A DNA stretch of 64,000 nucleotides, taken from Dromaius novaehollandiae. Taxonomy: Eukaryota > Chordata > Aves > Casuariiformes > Dromaiidae. Location: positions 6,657,448 through 6,721,447 of the forward strand of contig NC_088108.1 in the NCBI RefSeq assembly GCF_036370855.1. Reading direction: 5' to 3'. Under the pieces are notes generated by a model, which saw only the letters and a program-made list of their open reading frames with translations, made no database searches and was not told the origin of the DNA. The translations under genes and the position numbers were made by a program. Shown here one piece after another: positions 1-13,300 of the stretch (position 1 is its first letter; every line of letters starts with the position of its first letter).

Positions 1-3000
1 ATATTAAAACGAAACTAGAGTCTTTCTCTGAATCCTTGCAGTAAATTTAGTAATTTGGTTATTGTCAAAATTTCCACTACGGGGAAAGAGGGATCCCAAA
101 TCAATTAATATTTGATCATTATCATTTTTATTTTGGAAACAGCAATATAAACCTGCATCAGCTATTTTTAATGGAATGTTGGTCTTAAATATCATTTGGC
201 TTTCTTGTGGTCTTAAGTATCAGTTAAAAAAGGTGTTATTAATTTGTATTCTTTTGAAATTCTACTATGTGCTATTTATTGAGCCTCATATCATAGCAGT
301 ACAAATAAATCTAAAAGAAGATACAATTCTCATTCTATTACGCTTGCAATTCTTTGTCCTGTTTCTGTGACAAAGTGGCCAGGTACACTGATTCAATCCA
401 GAACCTAAATATTATAGTCATACCCAAAAATGCTCTTAAATCACAGCCACAGTGAGGCTAAAATTTGACTCTCGGTTGCTTTTCTGTTGCTGAGTATTTC
501 CATCTCCTATTATGCTGGCCTGACCTCATGTGTTTCATAAACATCAAACATGAGAAAGAGAAAACAGTACCAATGAAGTTCTCCATATATATTCACTTAT
601 AATTCCTACTACTTCATCAACTTGAGCCAGTTTTCCCCTGTGGATGTAAGAATGGATAATTTGAGTAGTGCTTCTTTTCCAAATTCTAGTCTAATCCCTC
701 CCAGTCCAAGAAATCAAAATCTCAGAAAGGCCTTGTCTTTCGCAAATACACAAAACCTACCCAAAACACTGAATAAATAAGCAGATGGCTAGCCAGCACT
801 GAGCTACATGCTATTATGGCCATAGAACCCACTGTGAAAACATTGATTCTGCCTCTGTCCTTTAACCACTTATATGCCCAAGTGAGGATCTTCCCTCTTA
901 ACCTCTGACAGCTTACCTTCCATGGGAGCTCTTGGTAGGGGTCAATTTTTTAATGGCTTTTGGAAATAAAAGTAGACTGTATCAATGTGATTTTTCTGAT
1001 TCACCTGTTGAGTGACTTCTTTAAAGATTCCAACAGATTTGTGACAAAAGTTGGGCTGATGCTTTCCGAATACATAGTATTTAATATGTGCCCACTTATT
1101 CCATTCTTAAATAGTTTCTACTAATTTGTCTGGTACAGGTTTTGATATAATAGGATTAATAGAGGGGGAATATGATACATTCTTTCCTTTGCATATCACA
1201 AAGACAGACTTCTAAGACAGACTTTCAGGTATTTGGTTATAACTAATAGCGCATCAGTTAGCAACTGGGATCTTTCAAAAGACACCAGTGCACACTTAAA
1301 TATTGGGTTGCTGCTTAGAGAATTTCCAAAAAGAAAGTAATCTGACCTTCCAAAGAATGAGTGCAGGAAGTCACTTGGCATAAGAGAATTCAAGAAAAAA
1401 ATCTTAGAGAAAGCTTAAAGTGAATATGCATAACATATTACTTATTATATTTTGTATATCTTTTATTTCTCTATTTTGCTCAGTTATAATGCATGGGGTT
1501 TAATAAAATCCAAGCGGTGTCAGATGGACAGGGTATCTCTAGACCTGCAGACTAAAATATAGCATGGAAATATTCAAGTGTGTTTTAGAGGGTTAGCTCA
1601 ACGTCAAAATTAGTCTAGCTGGGGTGTCAGGGAATTCAATGTTAGGCAGTTTCGTCTACCAAACAGAACCCTACCCTTGTTGAAGATATGTCAAGTCACC
1701 CATCATAACAATAACTCAGTAATGTTGGGCAGTTTAAAAGGAGCTATCATGGGTTTTGATCTAATAATAACATATTAATACTTAATCAAGATTTTTGAAA
1801 CTGAAGATTTGCCCACAGGACAATGTAATGCTCTGCAGAAATACCTGCCACCACCTATGCTGTACTTGGACTGGAGGTTACAGAGCATGTTTACACAGCA
1901 CAGTGTTGAACAAAGTAGCTGTACAGCTATTTTGGAAAGGCTTCTGACCTAATAAGCCTGAGCAGAGTGCTCTGCAACTGCAGCTGTATTGCTTCCAGGA
2001 CCTGGCCTAGCTCTGCACTGCATAGTACCATGCAAATATCTTGACACCCTCTACTTACTCACAGACCAGGCATGGCAAGCATAACAGCCACGCTAACTTC
2101 TCAAATCACCTTTCTAATATACACTAAGCCTAGTTTTGATAACAAATAAAAACACAGTGTCTTCCTGTAAGGAAATATTGATATGAATCATCCTATTTAA
2201 GAAAAGGTGTATTAGAATAGAATGAATTATTGTTTGTTCTAATGCAGTATTCCAGTACAATATAGGTACAAGTATTATTCACCCAGATGTGTAGTAACTT
2301 CATTAAAGCATTGCTCCTAAGTATTCTAGCCACGGAGACATTCTCCTTCTGGAATTTATAACTACTTTATTCTGTGAACAGATGTTTTATTCTGTACATA
2401 CTGATACAAACAAAATCATGTTGTAAGCAAAATCGTCAATCTAGTATTATCAGGTGCATGTCTTTTTTTCCCTCCTGCTAGTCTGTCTACACAAAATGAA
2501 AGCACTCAATCATATTTCATCTTGGAAACTAAACATTACCAATCCCGGCTAACATTTTGATGGGAGATCATATAACCCCATATCACAGCTGATGTAAAAC
2601 AAAGAATCGTGACTGATTATTCAATAAATATTAGGCCTCAGAAATCACAAGATTGACATTATTTATTCCTACTATTGCAGCTAAATTGACAAGGAAGTAA
2701 AAGAAAACACGAAGGATGGACTCCTATACTCTGGAAATAAAATAATTTCATAGATAAATACTATTTTCCAATTCTAGAAAAGATAGGCAAGAGAATAAAA
2801 GCTATCAGGATCATTTCTTTCTTTCTTTGTAATTTGAATCCACTAGCAATAAATCTATAATTATTTTCCTTTTCAAAACTGAAAACATCCAGTGTTGACA
2901 GCTCAGTAGCAAGCAAAGACACATGCCAACAAAGTAAAAGAGAAACAAGTAATTCAAGAAACATATATAACATTTTCTTAACATAAAACACTGCTCTTCA

Positions 3001-4296
3001 CAGAATTATAAAAAGTAGTCTGTTAAAACGCGATTAAATCCCGAACTGAATTTAGTCTACAGGTTTTCATTATAAACACTGTTTACACCTGTAATAGGAT
3101 AAATGACACATCTAAAGCTAGTAAATTATGTAAAAAGGGAAACGGTCGCTACAGCCCAACAGCATGGAAGAGTGGCAATAGCATATTATTGTAATTAGGG
3201 ACTTATATCATCTTCCTGCAAAAATGAAAGACCAGTTTCCCCTTACAGTAGATTTGTATATTTTATATTGAATATATTATAGACATCCCGTATATCAACT
3301 TTTCCATTACAATGATTGAATGCAGGATATATACAGTCTTCAAAATATCAGTTGTTTCTATCAAATGACAATAAATTACTTAATCAATCCAGTATTAGGC
3401 AAATAGTGTTTGATAGAGCTGATGGACTGATGGAAATATAATTGGTAATAAATATTTTGCATTTCAAGAATTTTGAGGGACTGATCCTATCATCATGTTT
3501 GAGCTGAATATAATAACTACGTGATTTAAGTTCATTTCATAAGGTACAAATGCCATGTTCTCAGTAAGTCTATGCTAGATGAGAGGGGAGCTCCCTAATT
3601 GAAGACATGCATTCCCTCTCAATATTAGGCTTGTTCATACTTGCGTAGCATCTAAAAGAAAATTAGAATCAAAAGATTCTTCATGAACAGTCTTAGTTAC
3701 TATTTACATTTGTTCTAGCAAATGCTAGACTTTTATCTGAGTATGGATGGCAGAAAAACTTCCAATAAATCTAGTACATCTATACATCATCTATATAGAC
3801 AGAAAATAAAATTAACCGCAATTTCAAAGTGTGTTATATAAGGTTTACTTTCATAAAGCATTAGTTACTGTTTGTACTTCCCTTATTAGTAGTTACATGA
3901 CTTCAATTTATAGAAAATATACAGAAAATTGTTACAAAATACTGGATTTAAGAGTTTTTTCCCCTCATCTGAATTAGTGTTGACCAAGAGGAGGAATATT
4001 CTTCATCCACTTTGAAACGACAGTAACTTACTCAATTGCCTTTACTGAACTGAGGCTATCCCCAGATCACAACATGTTGTGACCAACAAATCAACCCCGC
4101 CAGAAATCCACTCAGCATCACTCACCGGCATATGGGGACAACCTGTATAGCCAGTTCTGTGCAAGACATCTGCTATCAAGCCTGTACAAATATTAAAACA
4201 CCCTCTAATTCAGTAACACTATATATCCATTCCATCTGAGGTTCTTTAACTTGCAAATGGCAGGGCAGGATTTTCCCCTAAAAATATCAATATTAA

Positions 4297-4313
4297 TAAC
4301 AACAACAACAACA
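4297..4313. repeat. (AAC)n microsatellite
   Basis: Short run of AAC units followed by an A-rich stretch. Simple repeat, no gene context. Confidence 0.8.
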
Positions 4314-7129
4314 AAAACAATTTGCCTTTTGCTCTCATCCGTTATAGCCATTAGCAATGTAGGTGTACGTTTTTAAGACACTGCTACCAACCAATAGTTC
4401 TTCAGTCATGTGTGACTTGTGAACAGTTCAAACGTTGCCGCATACCAAACTTATGTTGCTGGATTGGCAGCTGGGCTGTAGGTAATTCAAATACTCTGCT
4501 ACAGGAAGAAGTTAAAAAGCATGCATTACCTGTCTCTCTTTGGATTTAGCTGTATCCTTGCTCAGCACTATCCAACAGCATCCAGCAACAGAACCCTTAA
4601 TAGCTGCTGATGTCTTCCCTCCTTCAGAGCCCTGCTCTTTGGAGTATGTTTCTTACAGCTTTATCTGTATGTTATACAGCTAGCAGAAACGGGCCACATG
4701 CAGATAAATGTATTACTGCACAAGAACTGATCTGGTATAAAAGTCCAGTTTTTAACTTATTTCTTTACAAAGGGACTCATTTTTACAAGAAATGAATTGT
4801 GTTTCTAGATTCACTTACTCTTACAAACTCTGAATTCTTTTACAACATCAGAGAAAGCAGTGAATATCTGAAGTGCACCACTGTTGTGCCATGACTACTG
4901 CAGGCTGCATACAAGGCAAAATACTGAGTCATGAACTCAGTGCCCCCCTGTCATTCTTTTAAAACTTTGATCTTGTGAGTCAAAAGCCAGGGATTCTCTT
5001 AAACAATAAATCTCTAGAATCTGGTTCTTGAGTGTCAGCTCATCATCTCTGAACTCCTTGCAAATATTTGAAAAACAAGCCAGAACAGTTGTGTTGACTC
5101 AACAGTGCACTGTACCACCTTTTGGTCAGGTAATTTGCACAAGAGGAGTCTGTCATTAAAGACATTGCACAAGGGCCAAATTCTTGCCCTTTGTGACAGT
5201 CCAAAAGAATAGCTCTACGAACTGCGCTAAAATGTAGATGAATTTATTAAATTTTTGGCATTGGCTCTAGCACCCTGTATCCCCTTCAAATGAAATCCTA
5301 AACACATTGCAATGCACAAAAATGAAGAACACTTTTCAAAAATTCTAGTCTTCCCTTTTTACAATTCTAAATACCTGAGTCCTCTTAAAAGCGTTATTTT
5401 CACAAATTTCATGTTAATATTTATCATGCATTGACTGCTATATATGCACAAATATTTCAGTGTGTACTGACAGATCACAACCAAATATTTTAGCATTCTA
5501 CATATTTAAAAGCAAGCCAGAAAATTTATCAACAGCTATGCAAATAAGGTGCACCAATTTTTGCATGCAAATTTACACAAGCAAATTCAGATTGCATGTA
5601 CACATCCATGGGCCTAAAATTTTTTAGAAGATGTTTTTGAAAGGTATGGTCCTTGTTAGAGATTCAATAGGGTAGGCACTGCCTAGTATACTTGGAATCC
5701 AAAAGTTACAGTCTTTGTTACCTGTTCTCCTTTTGTTTTGAAAAAAACCTTGTATCTGCATTTTAATTTTAGACAATACCGGCTTTCACTACTTTGATGT
5801 CCTAACTTGTGGCAATTTCTGAAACTTAATATTCAGAAATATTTCCTGTAACATTAATCAGTAAATCACTTCAGGAATGCGAGCAAAGACCTGAGAAAAA
5901 GCATACACTATTATATTTGCAGGAAGGGACACACCAAATTACAAGATACAAACACAGTTATTTGGTATAAATATAAATCGTAAAATCTTGTTTGTCTTTA
6001 CTAAGCAGTCTTACTGATTTTGGTGAAGCTGCTCTAGATTTATGAACTAAGAACAGAATTTGTTGCAGGGAAAGGGGAATGAAGTACACATACTCTGATA
6101 ACTTATAATTTTTTTCGCAATGAAATCACACCTTTGCCTCCCTTTTTTGCTTTTAAAACTGTAACACACTAGTATAGGGTTCTCTTTCCATAGCTTGCAT
6201 AATAAAAATTAACTAATATGAACAAGCACATTACTCCACCCTAACCTCCCCTTCTAGGCTGCACCAACTCCCAAAATAGCAGCACTTGTGCCACTCAATG
6301 CCAGTTCAGTCTGTCAGTAGCACCTCTAACAGAAATATTTTCATAATGGATTGTAGATGCAGGAAGAGCAGTATTCTATTAACTGTGTTAATAGGAAAAA
6401 TGCATATTTTAATTTACAATCTGACAAATAATCAAGCATGTTTACTAAAGACAAGTAATATTTATTTAGAAGCTTTTTCTTTCATGTGTTGTATACAACC
6501 TCAGCTCTGATTCCTTCTAAGGGATATAAATTAATTGCTATCATGTACACTTGTTTCTTCACTCACAGAGGAAGTCAAATACCTTTTACTGGGTATTGCT
6601 CAGCCTCTGGAGTGTGTTTGCATGGACTCAGTTAGAGACCTGAGTTCATATTCCTACTTTTTTCTGAATGCTCATCTTAGTGCAATGATGTGCTGAAACC
6701 CATTTTACTTTATATGTTGCTTTATCTAAAATACATGAAGCTGATGAGAAGTGCACAAATTTTCTCAGGAAATATGAAACTGTCTCATCTAAGAGCCTAT
6801 TAAAGACCCTTAAGAGAGCGGATACAGTTAAACACGTATTTTAGCTCTGCCCATGCAAACTTAAGTAGCCTTCAGCAATTTCCTTTGTTATCTGTACTCA
6901 TTCATTAATCCAACACATAATTATTTTAACAATACTACGATGACATGATGTTGTGGAATATTATCTGGTATTCATTTTAAAAATAATCTTTGTCAGCTCT
7001 TCCACCAAACAGAAGAAAAAAGATTTCCTATGATAAAGCCCAATCAGCCAAAGTAACATTTCTTCTACTTTATAGCAACTTCCTTCATTTCAAGAGATTA
7101 GAAACTTAATGAATCTCTCTAAAAACATT

Positions 7130-7200
7130 ATTTTCCTTTTTCTACATCAGTAAACAGAGGCAAAGAGACATTAAGTGATTTAAGTGTGAATTAAATCCAA
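7130..7200 (-). repeat. Fragment of MIR/CORE-SINE-like repeat
   Basis: The stretch reading roughly 'cagtaaacagaggcaaagag' then 'acattaagtgattta' resembles, with several mismatches, the remembered antisense MIR core (aaactgaggcacagagaggttaagtgactt). Only the core is recognisable, so the copy is old. The call rests on remembered consensus and not on a search. Confidence 0.5.
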
Positions 7201-8989
7201 TCACCCATTCCAAATGTTATATTTCATTATTTTTCTAGAAAGCACCTCAAAGAGTCAGGAAATTATACCTGATGCCGATATATTTGTTATAGCACTCACA
7301 AAAGGCATTATAAAATACCAGAAGTGTTCTATTTTTAAAACCATCAGATTCATGGTTAATAATAATGTTATTAACTTCATTAATCATATGTAAATCTTTT
7401 GGGGACATACAAACAAACTAATCTGCAGACCTTCGTAGTACATACATTATAGGGTTTTCTATTTTTTCTGCTGAGGAGTGTAACATTGGTTCATAAACAC
7501 GTGGTCGATATACAGAGGTAGGGGCTTTTGCTAGATCACAGACATTTTGAAACTTGTGTAATTAAAAGCTGGGATTCCTCTGAGGTTAATGCTTTCCTCT
7601 GAGGTTAGTGCATCCCAGAAAGACTGGGATGGCAAAATGTCTCTTGGATACAATAATAAGGCATTTGCTCTAGCAGTAACTGAAAAATTAATGTTTTCAT
7701 TATTCCACTAACAACAAAGGTGGAAAAATTTAACAATTCCAAAAATGGCTAATTCTTCACTGAATGACATACAGTCTTTTACATTACTCACATTAACAGG
7801 AAATACAGTAAATAAAATAGCAAACAATATGTAGGCGATGCAAACAGTATTATCCCTAAAGAAGTATTAATGACTTCTACCTCCAGGAATCTGCCTTGAT
7901 TTGCTATGAAGAGAATGGTAGTTCAAGGCACAGAAATGTGACGAAAACAGTGGAGGATACATTTCTCAACCCACTAGGAGCAGGAATTGTCTGGACAGAG
8001 ATAAACGGTTTCTGACTTAATCAATAAAAGCAAAATAAACAGCAATTTAGGAACTGATTTGAGATTGACAATATAAATATAGTTTTTATTTTCCCAAATT
8101 TCAGAAATGTACTTTCCTTTTCATCTTCAGCAATCTCAATATTATATGAAGATACTTATGATCTCAACTTTGTCTCTGCCTTTTTTGCTTGAGAGATCAG
8201 GTTGATAGCTAGATCAACGAGAAAGCCCATCATCAATACAAATTACATTTTCTGGATTTGAAAGAACCTTTGCAAGAAAATAAAAATCAAATTAAATCTA
8301 ATAGAAACAATGGTAATTTCTGGACTACAGTATGGTTCTGAAATCTGTCTATCCACATAGGTGAGTTTTACATCATATTTTAATTCTTAGACTTGAAGCA
8401 AGTTTTATTTCAGAAAGAATGCAATTCTGAAAGTGAGTGACCTTTACTGCAAAGTCTACACTCTCCAAAAGGTAAAGTGAAGCAGCTGACTATAGGACAG
8501 CATAAAAAACTCCTCAATGAGAAATGTCAGATATTTATGATAAGGCCTGTCTTTCTTGTATTATTATGAACTATTTTACCATCCCCACCTACTAACAAAC
8601 TTCAAACATTTTGAGATGGATTCTGTTCAAATGTCATCAGACTTTCGTTAGACCTGCCATTAATGGATTTTGTCCTTACATCTTTATCTTCCCTTATCAG
8701 TTTTCCACAATTCACAATTTCCAGTTCATATGAAGTACCACTTATTTATCATTTTATATTTGTATTGTATCTCTGATACAAGAAACTTTTACTTAAAAAA
8801 AGTTATTTTCCTTTCAACAATTTTCCTCTTACTTTTTTTTACAAGTAAAAAATATGAGAATTATAGAGAAACAAGACAGAGAAACTGTAACTATGACCAT
8901 ATCCTATTGACTGACACTAAAGACAAAAAAAGGTACTAAGCAAATAATAACTAAATATATTTATATTGCTTTAATACTATATCAAAGTA

Positions 8990-9026
8990 CATATACTTGC
9001 ACATATATACTTGTACATATATATGC
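8990..9026. repeat. Short tandem TA/TG-rich repeat
   Basis: Imperfect repeats of a 'catatacttg' type unit, ending in alternating TA. Low-complexity DNA. Confidence 0.5.
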
Positions 9027-10155
9027 CAGGTAAACTGTCAAACTTTGCACATGTTTTCCTTTGTAGTCATCAGGATACTGATGTAAATTCATGGCAAAAT
9101 GCTTTCCTAAATGTAATGCCCCAACCTGTGGATCCAAATTTAATCCTAACTACTGAATGAATCTGGCATCCAATTCTAACAGTAGCATGTTTCCTTAACA
9201 CCATAACAGGTATTCCTTCAGTACTGACTCAGCTATAATGATGAAACCTATTAATCCACTGACATCTTTTCTTGTAATACGATAAATTTTTCTTACACAT
9301 CTCCCATTCAAGTATAGACGAGGCCCAACTCTGCTTAGTTTCTGAGATCATACATGATCCTACCTCAAACACAAACACATTTAAACTAACATGCTTATTA
9401 GCTTTCTTAATGTTAAAGTGATTAACATGTTACCTCTTGCTAATTTTATGACTCAAAGAACTAGACATTCAGCATTGCTTACTTTGGAGTTTTGTTAGAT
9501 TTATTTACTTTTTTCACTATTACTATAAGATGAGACACTAAATGAAATACTTTCTCTATAACAACCTTTTTAATATACCTACATATACCTGCTTTAATGA
9601 CAGAGGTGTGAGTAGTGCATCTGTAATAATTCAAATTACTGCCTCAAGCCTTAAAACATACTCAATACTAGAACTGACTATCTAATGACTACATTATTAA
9701 TTTAGATAGCCATAGTTTATGTTTGTAAGTTCTATACTAAGCTTTTTTTCTGTTTTGGAGTATTTGTTCGCTAGTGAAGATGTCTTGCATGCAAATATTC
9801 TAAACAGACATATGCTGGCAGATCTGAACTCACTCCACTGGCATGTTAAGCTGAAGCATATCACTTTTGGACCAAAACACTGCACAGGCTAATAAGTCTT
9901 GCCGAATGGCTGGACTTCTCAGTCTGTGCAAACCATAATGCTAACAAACCTTACAGGTTCTTGATGTCACACAGGGTTTATTAGCTCCAGGACAGCACAG
10001 CATGAATGCAATTGTACAGGTTCTGAGTCAGAGCTAGGCTGTGACTGGCTATCTTGGACTACAGGCATAAAAACTTGGGTCTGTCTGCACAGACATGCAC
10101 AGACCTATCCTAGTAAAGATTTCAAAATGGCTGTATTTTATGATCTTGAAATAAA

Positions 10156-10300
10156 TATATAGGGCCAACTACTACTCTTACTTACACAAGAGCAAATCAA
10201 GAGTAACTCGTTATTCCGTATTTCGTTTGTTGATCATTAACTTCAGATCTGCTTCTACAGACTTACACTAGTGCCACTGAAAGCAATATCTGCTTCTATA
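10156..10300. repeat. Possible eroded sauropsid interspersed repeat
   Basis: The text 'gggccaactactactctta', the nearby 'agagtaactc', and the later 'cttacactagtgccactga' resemble a palindromic family seen often in turtle and crocodile DNA (gggccaaattctgctctc, then agagtaactcc). Divergence is high and the family name is uncertain. Confidence 0.3.
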
Positions 10301-13300
10301 GCTTTGAGGTGGCAGAAACAACCATTCATCTATTTCAGAAGATTCCAGCTCAACTTGTACTAACATTTACCATTTAGATATCAGCATAAAGACAGAGGAC
10401 CAAACAGCTTTAACACATAGAAAGGGATTTGCTGAATTAAGTTATTACTGTATATTGTTATTCTACATGGTGATGATTATTGTTGAGTTTAGTGACTGGA
10501 TTCTTGTGAATGTGAAGGACTAATAAGGGTGGCTGGAATATGTCTAGGGAAGGTAAGCCATTAAAGATCTCCCACAGCTCTGCCCTCTACGTCCTAATAC
10601 AAACAGTTCCAGTTTTATTCTTTCTGTTTCAACCTTACCAATTAAAAAAAGATTTTTTCCACTCTATGTTTTTAAATGAGTAAAAGAATATTTTGCCTTA
10701 TTTTCATTCTTTCTTTCCTCATTTTCCCTTAACTTCTTAATTCCACTTTGATAGTGTTCTAGAGATTTTATAGGAAAACTACCTTGCATATCAGCAACAC
10801 TTTGATCTTAAATAGTGTTATCAAGGTCATTCTGACAAAAGGACCAGAAGCAATCTCTTTGTTTTGAAACTGGGTGTTTTATTTAAATCTGTTTATTTCT
10901 GTATTAAGTGTAGGTACTCAGAGTTGTCATGATGACTCAGAGCAAAGTTGCGAAGCCTCAGTTCTACAAAGCGATTAGTCACTTTGTTTTTTTGCACTGA
11001 GCTGCTCTGAGTCAGCTTCAAATTGTTGCACACAGAGAACCTGGGTACATCTTCAAATGGTGCAGGTAACTTTAGTACAAATTTCTGAAAGAAAAGCAGT
11101 CTCAGTATATCCAAATAAATAAATAAATAGGCCTGTCTTATCTGATATCCCCAAAGAACCATTGGGTTTTAGAACAAGGGAAATGATAACAATATAAATG
11201 CCTATTTATATTTTTCCACGGGTAAGGGAGTAACTTTTTAAAGGGTTACCACTCTCATCTTAATATACTCTGAGTGTATTACGATAACTAAATTAGCTGT
11301 ACTCTTAATTCATTAGTTGTTTCAGGGATTATATATTTAGACACCAAATGGTTTTGGGGGGGGAGGGTTGTACTTTCAGCCATTGGAAATATTTCTTTTG
11401 CTTTTTACACTGTGGTATAAGAAGATTTTAGCAAAACTGAGAACCAGGTTTACAAAATTAGGCCAGATTGTTTACTTGATTGTAAGACATGACTTTAAGT
11501 TTACTATGATTCTAAATGAGTCACACACTTGTACTGATCTGTTTTTTATTGATTGTCTGGGCTATATCTTTTCTTTAACTGGATGTTCATATATATTTAT
11601 ACATAGATACATATACGTGTCTGTGTGAATATATATGTATGTGTGAACTCCATATTGTTGTTGACTTTCTGATGACTGGAGTTCAAAGGGTAAAATATTA
11701 TTTAGTCTGCACACTGTAAATCATCTAAATGCACTTTACACCATTTGCATCATATGTCAAAACTCAGTAGGTGTCTTTGCAACATGGAGTGTGAAAATGA
11801 AATATATTACTATTCTACAGACAACTTTACATCTACAGAAGAACTATAAACTCAGCTGAAAAAACAATAACCCAAATTGCCTGTCTAAACAACAATATCA
11901 TCCTGAATGCTTTTACAAAAACAAAAACAAAACCAAATAAACCACAAAAGACATCTTGGAAGAAACTGTCATATTTCTCTAAATCACATAGCTGTATTAA
12001 TGCTTTTATGTGGGTCTACAGGGAAGCATATAAAAATTAGCTGAAGGCTAAAAGTAGTGGACTCTAGGAAAAAGAGGAGAGAGGAAGATGTTCCAAGTCC
12101 ACTTGACAGTTATGACAAATTACTGTTGCTCTCTTGAAGACCATTTTGAATTACTTCTACTTATATGAGGCTTAAATTTGCTCCCCTCTTTTAAAAGCAT
12201 GTGAGTTATCTTTTCATAATCTTCTCCTTTTTTTTTTCTTCTCTTCAGATCATCTGCATATTTTGCTGCTGTACTAGGCCTTTACAAAACAGGCTTTAGC
12301 ATGCCTTCCATTCACAGCATGTTAAAGAACAAGCAAATGCTTATGTCCTGATTCAAGCTAAAATATCTATTTTCTAGAGAAAGATTATGGCTATTTATTT
12401 TTATTATTTACTTTCTAGGGAAAGTATTATGGCTAACGCATGTCAAGTGCCTAATGACTGTATGAAGGCATCACAACAAATACTAGTTCTTATGCATACT
12501 TATCTGCCATTTGTTTACATTCTGACTTATTTAACAACTAATAGCTACTTTGCTTATTATGAAACTAAAAATGGGCACTTAATATCCCTACGTTCATTCC
12601 TATCCACATATTTATCTGTAAGCAGTTCTTGTTCATTCTTTAAATATATTTATGTCCTTCACATGTATATCCTTGATGTTGTTCTGTAACCTATTTGGGA
12701 TATAATTTATGTGTAAGACACTATATGAAATATAGTTTCACTATATCATACAATGCTTTAATGCAGAAGGGATTAGCATCCAATGCCAGGTTCACTTTGC
12801 AAGATTCACAAATGATTGAAACTTGGAACATGAAAACTTCAAAATCTGATGTAAGATGCAACAGCAACATGTTAGGCAAGATTTTGAAATCTGAACACTA
12901 TTCTTTTATAAACTGCCTGGCGATGAGAACTACATTGCTATGAAAAGCAGTGATTTAAATGCATACCTGGTACTCCTTACCTTCAGGAGTTTTAGGACAG
13001 AAATTTTGGAGAAAGTTTGTTTTGAAAAACTGAACAGGTACTTTGTTCCCAAATACATCAAGTGCCTTTGTGAAAAATAGAGCTAAGCCTGTTCTGATGT
13101 AGGATGAAATATATCAGATAATTTAGAGAACCACTGCCTCTGTATTATTATTTTTTGTATTGTGGTAAGAGTCATTATGCTGCATATTGTACAAATACAC
13201 ACAAAAATAACACTGATCTGCCAGCTTTACAGTATTAAATAAGTAACAGAATATCCCATTACTGAAAGCACAGTAGTAAGGGAAGCCCTGAAAGGCATTA

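Noticed and set aside
12215-12260. Strong splice-acceptor-like tract (T/C run, CTTCAG)
   Set aside because: No coding sequence or matching exon follows. Pyrimidine tracts of this kind are common in AT-rich DNA.
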